This document shows positions 18,119 through 25,570 of a stretch of 64,000 nt of DNA, one piece after another (the stretch's first letter is position 1; each line of letters begins with the position of its first letter). The DNA lies in NCBI RefSeq assembly GCF_001645125.1, contig NZ_LXKA01000232.1, forward strand, positions 1-64,000, in the 5' to 3' direction. The notes under the pieces are model-generated. The model was given only the letters and a program-made list of their open reading frames with translations, was not told the origin of the DNA and did not search any database. Origin of the DNA: Paraburkholderia ginsengiterrae. GTDB taxonomy: Bacteria; Pseudomonadota; Gammaproteobacteria; Burkholderiales; Burkholderiaceae. Made by a program: the position numbers and the translations under genes.

Positions 18119-19072
18119 ATGTTCGTGATGACCACCTCTCCTGCGTCCATTGGCTTTAACTACAATCCCCTCGACCGCCGCTCCGAAAAGCGGGACGATC
18201 ACGCCTTCATCGAGCGTCTCCGTAGTGACCCGCGCGCTCGCTTTCTTATCTTCGACCTCGACATCCCCTTGCTCAAACGTGGCAATGGGCACGACGTGTG
18301 GTTTCTCGAAAGCGAAGCGGCTACCTTCGGGCAACCGATCCACAGCATCTTCCTCGGGCAAGAGAGCGACGGCAGCGGACGCTTCGCGCTCGGCTTCACT
18401 CTCGATCTCGAACAGGAGGGGAAGCCACAAGGCATGCTCTGCGATCGCATCGATCTCCGCTCGATTGCGCTGCAAGGCCTCGTCGACCCTGGGGTCCTCG
18501 GCATCCTGGGGCAGGCGAAGTCCATGCTCGACTGGCACCGCCGCCACGGTTTTTGCGCGAACTGCGGCTCCGCAAGCCGCGCTTCGATGGCCGGTTGGCG
18601 TCGTGTCTGCGATGTCTGTGGCGCAAGCCATTTTCCGCGGGTGGATCCAGTCGTGATCATGTTGGTGATCGATGGCGAACGGTGTCTGCTCGGACGCCAA
18701 CGCCATTTCACCCAAGGGATGTACTCGGCACTCGCGGGTTTCGTTGAGCCGGGCGAGACCGCCGAAGACGCGGTGCGTCGCGAGGTGTTCGAGGAAGCCC
18801 GAGTGACGTGCGGCCAGGTGGTCTACTATGCGTCGCAGCCATGGCCGTTTCCGTCGTCGCTGATGGTCGGCTATTTTGCGCAGGCGAGCGATGCGGAGAT
18901 CGTCGTTGACACGGCGGAACTCGAAGACGCACGATGGTTCTCGCGCTCGGAAGCTTCGGCGATGCTCGCGGGAACACATGCAAGCGGACTGACGGCTCCT
19001 AAGCCGTTCGCCATTGCCCACCATTTGCTGCAGGCGTATGTTGCACGGGGTGCTTCGGTATTGGGTAGTTGA
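18119..19072 (+). CDS. nudC: NADH pyrophosphatase (Nudix, NudC type)
   Basis: 317 residues with the NudC layout: an N-terminal domain, a zinc ribbon (Cys146, Cys149, Cys164, Cys167; FCANCG and VCDVCG), the Nudix box starting GFVEPGETAEDAVRREVFEE (207-226), and the family tag SQPWPFPSSLM at 239-249. The enzyme cleaves NADH and removes NAD caps from RNA 5' ends. The usual Gly near the end of the Nudix box is Arg228 here (EEARV instead of EExGU), an uncommon change that leaves the metal-binding glutamates intact. It stands alone inside the island. ATG 18128 is an alternative start. Confidence 0.92.
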   Translation: MFVMTTSPASIGFNYNPLDRRSEKRDDHAFIERLRSDPRARFLIFDLDIPLLKRGNGHDVWFLESEAATFGQPIHSIFLGQESDGSGRFALGFTLDLEQEGKPQGMLCDRIDLRSIALQGLVDPGVLGILGQAKSMLDWHRRHGFCANCGSASRASMAGWRRVCDVCGASHFPRVDPVVIMLVIDGERCLLGRQRHFTQGMYSALAGFVEPGETAEDAVRREVFEEARVTCGQVVYYASQPWPFPSSLMVGYFAQASDAEIVVDTAELEDARWFSRSEASAMLAGTHASGLTAPKPFAIAHHLLQAYVARGASVLGS

Positions 19073-19161
19073 GCTGAGTAAATTGCGGCAATCCGGTCTT
19101 TTCTTCCTGCGGCTGATGCCGTAACGAAAGAGTCGCGACATCCTCTCCGCGCACGCTGTCC

Positions 19162-19776
19162 CTAGCCCTTGAAAGGTAGCGTACTGGAGAACGCGTCCAA
19201 TTCCATTGCACGCTCGGCCAGTCGGGCAAGCTTGGGGAAGGCCGCCGGATGAACGACATCGGGCATGAATGCCAATGACGCAGACTGCCAGGTGATCACG
19301 ACCATCACGTCGGCTTGAGACAACGCGTCGCCCACCAGCCAGCCATGACCAGCCCTCGACTCGAGCATCTGAAATCCCGCCAACGCCTGCTCGCGCAGCG
19401 ATTCGACAATCGTGGCGATCTGATACTCGGGCGGACGGATCGACTCGTCATAAATATCGCTGAGCTTTTCATAGATCGCGGATGCGATGCCGATGAACTG
19501 CAATGCGTCGCGCCGATTCACACCGGAGGGTGCGAGCAATGCGCGGTCTGCTCCGACTTCTTCGTGCAGATATTCGATGATGCTTGTGCTGTCGTAGAGA
19601 ACGGTGCCGTCATCGAGCGCGAGCGCCGGCACCTTCACCATCGGGCTGAACGGACGGATAAGATCCTTCTGCTCATAGGCGTGATAGGGCAGATGCTCGA
19701 ACGGCATGCCGAGCAGCTTTAGCGTGATGCCGACGCGACGGGTATAGCCGGAAAACCATGGACCGATAAGCTTCAT
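19162..19776 (-). CDS. glutathione S-transferase family protein
   Basis: 204 residues. An N-terminal thioredoxin-like domain (about 1-78) has GPWFSGYTRRVGITLKLLGM with the likely catalytic Ser9/Tyr11 region, the cis-Pro in KVPAL and the glutathione-binding DSTSIIEYLHE. A C-terminal helical domain follows (to residue 204). A cytosolic enzyme conjugating or isomerising electrophiles with glutathione. It lies 42 bp after the SDR gene in the same direction, so the two form an operon under the divergent LysR gene. Confidence 0.9.
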   Translation of the reverse strand: MKLIGPWFSGYTRRVGITLKLLGMPFEHLPYHAYEQKDLIRPFSPMVKVPALALDDGTVLYDSTSIIEYLHEEVGADRALLAPSGVNRRDALQFIGIASAIYEKLSDIYDESIRPPEYQIATIVESLREQALAGFQMLESRAGHGWLVGDALSQADVMVVITWQSASLAFMPDVVHPAAFPKLARLAERAMELDAFSSTLPFKG

Positions 19777-19818
19777 TGTTGACTCTTCGAGATTGAATGT
19801 GGAGGGGTTCGCGATCGT

Positions 19819-20586
19819 TTAGAACGCTTCCTTGAAAGGGCGCAGATCGAGCTCGTGCGTCCACGCCGAACGGTGCTGGCGGTGAAGCGACCAGAATGCA
19901 TCGGCGATGGCGTCGATATCGAGCAGTCCGTCGACGCCTTTCTGTTTGACGTGCTCCGTGAAACGCGTATGCACCCGTTCTCCGTCGATGCCACCGTCGA
20001 TCACGATATGAGCGACGTGCAGGCCGAGCGGGCCGAATTCGCGCGCCATGCTTTGAGCGAGCATGCGCAAGCCGGCCTTGCTCGACGCGAAGTGGGCGAA
20101 GTTTGGCATGCCTCGAAGTGCGCCCGTCGCCCCACTGAACAGAATCGACCCGCGGCCGAGGGGCGCAAAGCGGCGTGCCGCCTCGCGACCCACGAGAAAC
20201 CCGCCAAAGCAGTTGAGCCGCCAGAACGATTCGAAGACGTCCGCTTCCATCGTCCGCAGATCCAGAGGCTGGTTGTTGCCTGCGTTGTAGGCAATGAGGT
20301 CAGCGCTGGCGCCATGCTCATCTGCCTGCATCGCGATGTCGAACAACCGGATCACATCCGCTTCGCTCGTCACGTCCATGACGACCGTGCTCGCCGAGCC
20401 ACCCGCCTCGACAATGCTCTCGCGTACCCGTTCGATCTTCGCTTCGGTGCGCCCCGCGATGATGACATGACGCCCCTCTGCGGCGAATCGGCGAGACAGC
20501 CCGGCGCCGAGCCCTTGCTCCGGCCCGACTCCGATAACCACCGCTTTCGGACGGTCCGAGACATGCATTTTTGTAGCGATAGACAT
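19819..20586 (-). CDS. short-chain dehydrogenase/reductase-like protein with Phe at the active-site Tyr position
   Basis: 255 residues from ATG 20586 (AGGGAA upstream). A Rossmann fold with a modified glycine motif (VIGVGPEQGLGAGLSRRF), N-A-G in AYNAGNN, and a Ser in LFSGATGALRG. The expected YxxxK reads FASSK, so the catalytic Tyr is Phe while the Lys is kept. This pattern, together with HVAHIVIDGGIDGERV, is typical of a subgroup whose chemistry is not settled. It is first in an operon with the GST gene; a palindrome upstream (20739-20760) probably binds the divergent LysR protein. Confidence 0.88.
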   Translation of the reverse strand: MSIATKMHVSDRPKAVVIGVGPEQGLGAGLSRRFAAEGRHVIIAGRTEAKIERVRESIVEAGGSASTVVMDVTSEADVIRLFDIAMQADEHGASADLIAYNAGNNQPLDLRTMEADVFESFWRLNCFGGFLVGREAARRFAPLGRGSILFSGATGALRGMPNFAHFASSKAGLRMLAQSMAREFGPLGLHVAHIVIDGGIDGERVHTRFTEHVKQKGVDGLLDIDAIADAFWSLHRQHRSAWTHELDLRPFKEAF

Positions 20587-20738
20587 GGATTTTTCCCTGG
20601 TCAAATTGAGCTTCGGCGCAGCTGCGAAAACAGGACGAATGTTCGCTTGGTCCGTTCGAAGCGCCGTTGAAGTTGGTGTGGCGATGGGTGAACGATACCG
20701 AGGACGTGCGAGGGGATAAATCGCTGCTACGATTCCAC

Positions 20739-20760
20739 ATTGTTTCTTCAGTGAAACAAT
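20739..20760. promoter_or_regulatory. LysR-type operator palindrome
   Basis: ATTGTTTC-ttcagt-GAAACAAT, a perfect 22-bp dyad with 8-bp arms, lies in the gap between the divergent SDR and lysR genes, 37 bp before the lysR start. It fits the T-N11-A rule of LysR binding sites. Binding is inferred. Confidence 0.6.
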
Positions 20761-20796
20761 CAAGCAGGCTGGGATGGGACAGCGAGGAGTGAGACC

Positions 20797-21729
20797 GTGG
20801 ACAAGTTTCAGGCCATGCAGGCGTTCATTCGAGTGGTTGAGAGCGGAACCTTCACCAAGGCTGCGCAGGTGCTCGACTTACCGAAGACGGCCGTCAGCCG
20901 TCTGATCGCGTCACTCGAAATCGAACTCGGCACAAAGCTGCTCAACCGTACGACGCGCAAGGTCTCGACAACCACGGATGGTGCGGCGTACTACGAGCGC
21001 GCGCTGCAGTTGATGAGCGATCTGGCGGAGCTTGAGGGCACGATGTCGCGCGCGAAGACGAATCCGCGAGGACGCTTGCGCGTCGATCTGCCCGTGCCAT
21101 TAGGTCTGTCGGTGATACTTCCCGCTTTACCGGCGTTCGTCGAGCGTTATCCGGATATCGAAATTGAGTTCGGAATCAGCGATCGTCCGGTCGACCTCAT
21201 CGCAGAGAATGTCGACTGTGTCGTGCGCGCGGGGGAGATCTTCGATCAATCACTTGTCGCGCGCCAGATCGGCGCCGTCAGACAGATCTTGTGCGCGACG
21301 CCCGCGTACTGGGACAAGCACGGGCGGCCTTCGCATCCTTCGGACCTCGAGCGCGGTCACGTCGTCATCCGGACCGTTGCCTCGCGAACCAATCGACCTT
21401 TTCCAATCGTGGTGACGAAGGGTCGTGAGCGCGTGGAAGTGCAGAATCGGCGCGGACTGACCGCCAACGACATCATGGCATGTCTGACCATTGGCCTCGC
21501 CGGTCTCGGCGTCGTTCATGCGTTGACGTTTTCCGCCACGACGCACCTTCAAAGCGGCGCACTCGAGGCCGTCCTGAACGACTGGGTATCGGATCCCGTT
21601 CCCGTTTTTGTCGCCTACCAGCCAAACCGGCACCTGAGTGCGAAAGCTCGCGTGTTCATCGACTGGCTCATCGAACTTTTCGCGACCAACGAAACGATTG
21701 CGAAGGGTAAGCGCGGCGAGAAGACGTAG
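20797..21729 (+). CDS. LysR family transcriptional regulator
   Basis: 310 residues. The N-terminal winged helix-turn-helix (about 1-60) reads FIRVVESGTFTKAAQVLDL then KTAVSRLIASLEIELGTKLL, and the C-terminal ~210 residues are the periplasmic-binding-like effector domain (PRGRLRVDLPVPLG start). Closest in style to the CrgA/DsdC-like group that controls divergent oxidoreductase genes. The likely target is the SDR-GST operon transcribed in the opposite direction, through the palindrome just upstream; effector unknown. Confidence 0.93.
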   Translation: MDKFQAMQAFIRVVESGTFTKAAQVLDLPKTAVSRLIASLEIELGTKLLNRTTRKVSTTTDGAAYYERALQLMSDLAELEGTMSRAKTNPRGRLRVDLPVPLGLSVILPALPAFVERYPDIEIEFGISDRPVDLIAENVDCVVRAGEIFDQSLVARQIGAVRQILCATPAYWDKHGRPSHPSDLERGHVVIRTVASRTNRPFPIVVTKGRERVEVQNRRGLTANDIMACLTIGLAGLGVVHALTFSATTHLQSGALEAVLNDWVSDPVPVFVAYQPNRHLSAKARVFIDWLIELFATNETIAKGKRGEKT

Positions 21730-21899
21730 CGATTGCCACGGTCGGCAAATTCGCTGGGCAGACGTGAGCTTGGCGGGGCAAACGTCCGGAGTTCTTCCAA
21801 CAAGAGTCGCACGCTCACTGGGCGGCGCTTCCCTGTCGCATTGCACGAGTGCGTCGCTCCCTGAACATTAACGCCCACATTGAATTCCGGCTTCCGCTC

Positions 21900-21920
21900 G
21901 ACTAGTCTGGACTAGTCTGG
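21900..21920. promoter_or_regulatory. ACTAGT dyad upstream of tetR
   Basis: ACTAGT-ctgg-ACTAGT (part of two tandem GACTAGTCTG units) lies about 55-70 bp before the tetR start. A weak promoter (TTGAAT at 21880, 17 bp, TAGTCT) overlaps it, so a bound repressor would block transcription. Candidate autoregulatory TetR operator. Confidence 0.45.
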
Positions 21921-21971
21921 GCGAAACGCACTGGTGGAGTTTCCTCCCTGGCACCATGTACTCGGAGCGTC

Positions 21972-22622
21972 ATGGATAACGATCTGGCGCGGAAGTCAGG
22001 AAGGGGCGGTCGGCCTTCGCGGCACGACGCGGAGGTTCGCGCGCAGGTCGTGCTCGACGTGGCAAAGGGAAAATTCCTTTCGGCCGGCTATCGGGAAACG
22101 AGCCTCGACGCGATCTCCCGCGACGCTGGAGTGGCGAAAAAGACGCTTTATTGCCATTTCGGCAGCAAAGCGGGCTTGTTTGATGCCATCGTGCGGACGC
22201 TGGCCGATGCGTGGGTGGAGGAACTCCGGAAAATCGTTGCCAACGATAACGGGCCGGTTGCCGTGCTCGAAGCAGCGGCGCTGCATCTTCTCGACGTCGG
22301 CACGCGGAGTGACATGATCGAGCTGTACCGGACGCTCATCGTCGAGTCGCGTCGATCTCCGGCCCTTGTCGACGCTTATCGCGACCGCTGCGGCAACCTG
22401 GCGGGCACGGAGCCGCTGACGAACTATCTGCGGCGCGCCGTGGAGCGCGGCGAGTTCACGATTGAGAACGTCGATCTCGCCGTGGAGCAGTTCGTGTACC
22501 TGGTGCTCGGCGGCGTGCGTGCGCGGATGCTGCTCGGCTGTGCGGTCCGTCCGAACGCGGCAACGCGGCGGCGCATCGCGCGGCAGGCGGTCCGCATTTT
22601 TGTGTCTGGCTGCGCAAAGTGA
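21972..22622 (+). CDS. TetR/AcrR family transcriptional regulator
   Basis: 216 residues. The N-terminal helix-turn-helix (about 22-70) contains SLDAISRDAGVAKKTLYCHF, the TetR signature. The C-terminal ligand domain is helical (ALHLLDVGTRSDMIELYRTL; EQFVYLVLGGVRARMLLG) and resembles the AefR-like subgroup. It lies 86 bp upstream of the RND efflux operon in the same direction, so it is probably its local repressor and may share the transcript. A dyad (21900-21920) before it is a plausible operator. Confidence 0.92.
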   Translation: MDNDLARKSGRGGRPSRHDAEVRAQVVLDVAKGKFLSAGYRETSLDAISRDAGVAKKTLYCHFGSKAGLFDAIVRTLADAWVEELRKIVANDNGPVAVLEAAALHLLDVGTRSDMIELYRTLIVESRRSPALVDAYRDRCGNLAGTEPLTNYLRRAVERGEFTIENVDLAVEQFVYLVLGGVRARMLLGCAVRPNAATRRRIARQAVRIFVSGCAK

Positions 22623-22708
22623 CTCACCCGTGACTCACCCTTTTGTAAGCTTTCATCTTTCAGTTATATAGGCATCCGAAATACCTCATTTGTTTTGTCG
22701 GAGTTGCC

Positions 22709-24325
22709 GTGGATTCTGTAGAGATGCGCATGAAGAAAGATCCGCGTACCGTGGCCTTTGCAGCGAGTGGCACCGCGCGGCCAGCGCGGCGGTACGTTCG
22801 CGGCGGCGCGGCACTTGTGCTCGCCGTCTGGCTCGCGGGCTGCATGGTCGGCCCCGACTATCGCAAGCCCGAGGTGCAGGTACCCGAGAGCTTCAAGGAA
22901 GGCGTGGATTGGCAGCGCGCTCAGGTCAATCCGACTGCGTCGCTCTCCAGCACGTGGTGGAGCATGTATCAGGACGCGACGCTCGACGATCTCGTCGAAC
23001 GTTCGCTGAAGGCGAATCAGTCGATCGCGGCGGCCGAGGCCGCGTACCGCGTCGCGCTCGCCACCGTTGAATCCAACACCGCAGGCCTCTTTCCCATCGT
23101 AACGGGCGACCTTTCGGCCTCGCGCACCGGCTTCGGCAAGGGCGTGACCCAGGTGCCCGGCAGCTCGTCGTCCGTTGCGGGCTCGGGCGGGGGCGTGGTC
23201 AACAACACGGTTGCACAGGTCTCCGCGAGTTGGGAGATCGACCTGTGGGGCTCGATTCGCCGTCAGATCGAATCCTCGCAGGAAAGCGCTCAGGCGAGCG
23301 ACGCGCAGCTGGCGGGCGAGCGGCTCTCGATCGAGGCGAGCGTGACCGGGGATTACCTCGCGCTGCGCCAGGCCGACTACGATATCCGGTCGCTCACGAG
23401 GCAGCAGGAGATCGACGCGCGGATTCTCGAGATGACCCAGAGCTCGTTCAACGCGGGCGCGGCTTCGAGCGATCAGGTGCTCGTGGCCCAGGACGACCTC
23501 GAAACCGTCGTCGCCCAGTTGCAGCTCACCAAAATATCCCGCGAGCAGGACGAGCATGCGCTGGCCGTGCTGACCGGCGTGCCGCCCGCGGGCTTCGAGA
23601 TCGCCCCGGATCCGGACCACGTTTTCGTGATTCCGGACGTGCCGCTCGGGCTGCCTTCCGAACTGCTCGAGCGGCGCTACGACGTGGTGAGCGCCGAACG
23701 CACGGCCGCAGCCGCGAATGCCAGAATCGGCGTAGCCGAGGCGGCATTCTTTCCCAGCCTGACGCTGTCGGCGGAAGGCGGCTTCCAGCACAACACGTTC
23801 GCCCATCTTTTTTCGCTGCCGAACCGCTTCTGGACGCTCGGCCCGGAGCTTGCCGAAACGATTTTCGATGGCGGCGCACGCACCGCCGCGGTGAGGCAGG
23901 CCCGTGCCGCCTATGACGGGGACGTGGCGACCTACCGCAACACGGTGCTGACCGCCTTCGGCAGCGTGGAGGACAGTCTTTCAGCGGTCAACCATCTGCG
24001 CGTGCAGGCATCCTCGTTCGCCGCGATCCTGCATCGCAACCAGCAACTCTTCGCCAGCGTTCGGGCGCAGCGCGACTTCGGCTCGGCTAGCGAGCAGGAT
24101 CTGCTCAACCAGCAGCGCACGTTGATCGAGGCGGAGCAGAACCTGCGCGACACCCAATCGTTGCTTGCCCAAAGCAGCGTCACGCTGGTCAAGAACCTCG
24201 GCGGCGGCTGGCAATGGGACGACAACAAGGCGGCCGCGGCGACGGGCCACCCCCTGTCGTCGACGGCGTTTTCGTCGATCGATTCGCAGGCGCGCCGGCA
24301 GGACGCCGGATCGCCTCCCAACTGA
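22709..24325 (+). CDS. outer-membrane efflux lipoprotein (OprM/NodT family)
   Basis: 538 residues. I chose the GTG at 22709 (GGAG 5 bp upstream); ATGs at 22724 and 22730 are possible. The N-terminus is positively charged, then hydrophobic, ending in the lipobox LAGC, so the mature protein starts at an acylated Cys followed by MVGPDYRKPEV, a signature of RND outer-membrane factors. Two repeated helical domains follow (AAEAAYRVALATVESN and AAANARIGVAEAAFFPS). It forms the trimeric exit channel of the pump encoded by the next two genes. It is unusual in coming first in the operon. Confidence 0.93.
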   Translation: MDSVEMRMKKDPRTVAFAASGTARPARRYVRGGAALVLAVWLAGCMVGPDYRKPEVQVPESFKEGVDWQRAQVNPTASLSSTWWSMYQDATLDDLVERSLKANQSIAAAEAAYRVALATVESNTAGLFPIVTGDLSASRTGFGKGVTQVPGSSSSVAGSGGGVVNNTVAQVSASWEIDLWGSIRRQIESSQESAQASDAQLAGERLSIEASVTGDYLALRQADYDIRSLTRQQEIDARILEMTQSSFNAGAASSDQVLVAQDDLETVVAQLQLTKISREQDEHALAVLTGVPPAGFEIAPDPDHVFVIPDVPLGLPSELLERRYDVVSAERTAAAANARIGVAEAAFFPSLTLSAEGGFQHNTFAHLFSLPNRFWTLGPELAETIFDGGARTAAVRQARAAYDGDVATYRNTVLTAFGSVEDSLSAVNHLRVQASSFAAILHRNQQLFASVRAQRDFGSASEQDLLNQQRTLIEAEQNLRDTQSLLAQSSVTLVKNLGGGWQWDDNKAAAATGHPLSSTAFSSIDSQARRQDAGSPPN

Positions 24326-24356
24326 ATGAAGTGCTTCTGACTGGAGTCTCCATTTC

Positions 24357-25559
24357 ATGAAGTCACTGCCCACCAGCGTGCCCGTGCTTTGCGCGAGTCT
24401 GTGCCTCCTCGCACTCGCGGCCTGCACGAAGAGCAAGCCCCCCGCGCCGCCCCCGCCGCAGGTCGCCGTGACGACGGCGCATCCGCAGACCGTGCCGCTG
24501 ACGCGCCAGTTCGTCGGACGCCTGTCGCCGTACTACAGCGCCAACGTCACCGCGCGCGTGTCGGGTGTGCTGGTGAAGCGGGCCTATGCCGAGGGCAGCC
24601 AGGTCCGGCAGGGGCAAGTGCTGTTCGAGATCGATCCGTCGTACTACAAGGCCCAGCTCGACAACGACATCGCGCAGCAGGCGCTGGATCAGGCCACCTA
24701 CGTCAACAACCACATCACCGCGGAGCGCAACCGCAAGCTGCTACCCATCGGTTCGGTGTCGCAGCAGACAGTCGACAACTCCAATGCGGCCGAGCGCAGT
24801 GCGGCGGCCAAGGTGCAGGCGGATCAGGCGCTAGTCCAGAGCGCACGCATCAGTGTTGGCTATACGCGGGTGACCTCGCCGATCAGCGGCATCGCGGGGC
24901 AGCAACAGGTGACCGTGGGCGCTGTGGTCGGCAGCAGCACGACTGACGCCGGGACGAGCGGCACGCTGCTGACCACCGTTCAGCAGGTCGACCCGGTGTA
25001 CGTCAACTTCACGATCAGCGCGGCCGATCTGATCACGCTGCGGCAATCGCAGGGCAGCGGCTCCGTGGCTCTCGCTCAGCAAGACTCGACGACCGTCCAG
25101 GTGAGCCTCCCCAACGGCACGCCTTACGAGCACACCGGCAAGCTCGATTTTTCGGACCCAGCCGTCAACGCCACAACGGGCACCGTCAACCTGCGCGCGC
25201 TCGTTGCCAATCCGCAGCATCTGCTCCTGCCCGGCATGTACGTGACGCTGGTTGTCCGCTTCGGTCAACAGAACAACGTCTTCCTGATCCCGCAGCAGGC
25301 GCTGCTGCGAGATACGCAGGGAGCGTATCTGCTGGTAGTCGGGCAGGACGGCAAGGTGGTGCGCAAAAACGTCGAAACGAACGCCAGCCTCGGCAATGAC
25401 TGGATCGTCACGAAAGGCATCGCCGAGGGCGACCGCGTGATCGTCACAGGCGTGCAGGTCGCGCATGAGGGGATGCAGGTCAACGCCAGTCCGTGGCAGC
25501 CGCCCGCTCAGCCGCTGGCGGCGGCGTCCGACAGCCAGCCCGCCAGCGCCGCGCACTAG
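24357..25559 (+). CDS. RND efflux periplasmic adaptor subunit (MexA/AcrA family)
   Basis: 400 residues. A lipoprotein signal (LALAAC, about 16-22) is followed by a Pro-rich linker, the barrel-sandwich (lipoyl-like) halves ARVSGVLVKRAYAEGSQVRQ and SPISGIAGQQ, a coiled-coil hairpin between them (about 95-165) and the beta-barrel with LPGMYVTLVVRFG. It bridges the inner-membrane pump and the outer-membrane channel. Thirty-one bp after the channel gene and 11 bp before the pump gene, so one operon. Confidence 0.95.
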   Translation: MKSLPTSVPVLCASLCLLALAACTKSKPPAPPPPQVAVTTAHPQTVPLTRQFVGRLSPYYSANVTARVSGVLVKRAYAEGSQVRQGQVLFEIDPSYYKAQLDNDIAQQALDQATYVNNHITAERNRKLLPIGSVSQQTVDNSNAAERSAAAKVQADQALVQSARISVGYTRVTSPISGIAGQQQVTVGAVVGSSTTDAGTSGTLLTTVQQVDPVYVNFTISAADLITLRQSQGSGSVALAQQDSTTVQVSLPNGTPYEHTGKLDFSDPAVNATTGTVNLRALVANPQHLLLPGMYVTLVVRFGQQNNVFLIPQQALLRDTQGAYLLVVGQDGKVVRKNVETNASLGNDWIVTKGIAEGDRVIVTGVQVAHEGMQVNASPWQPPAQPLAAASDSQPASAAH

Positions 25560-25570
25560 GAGATCCCCCC

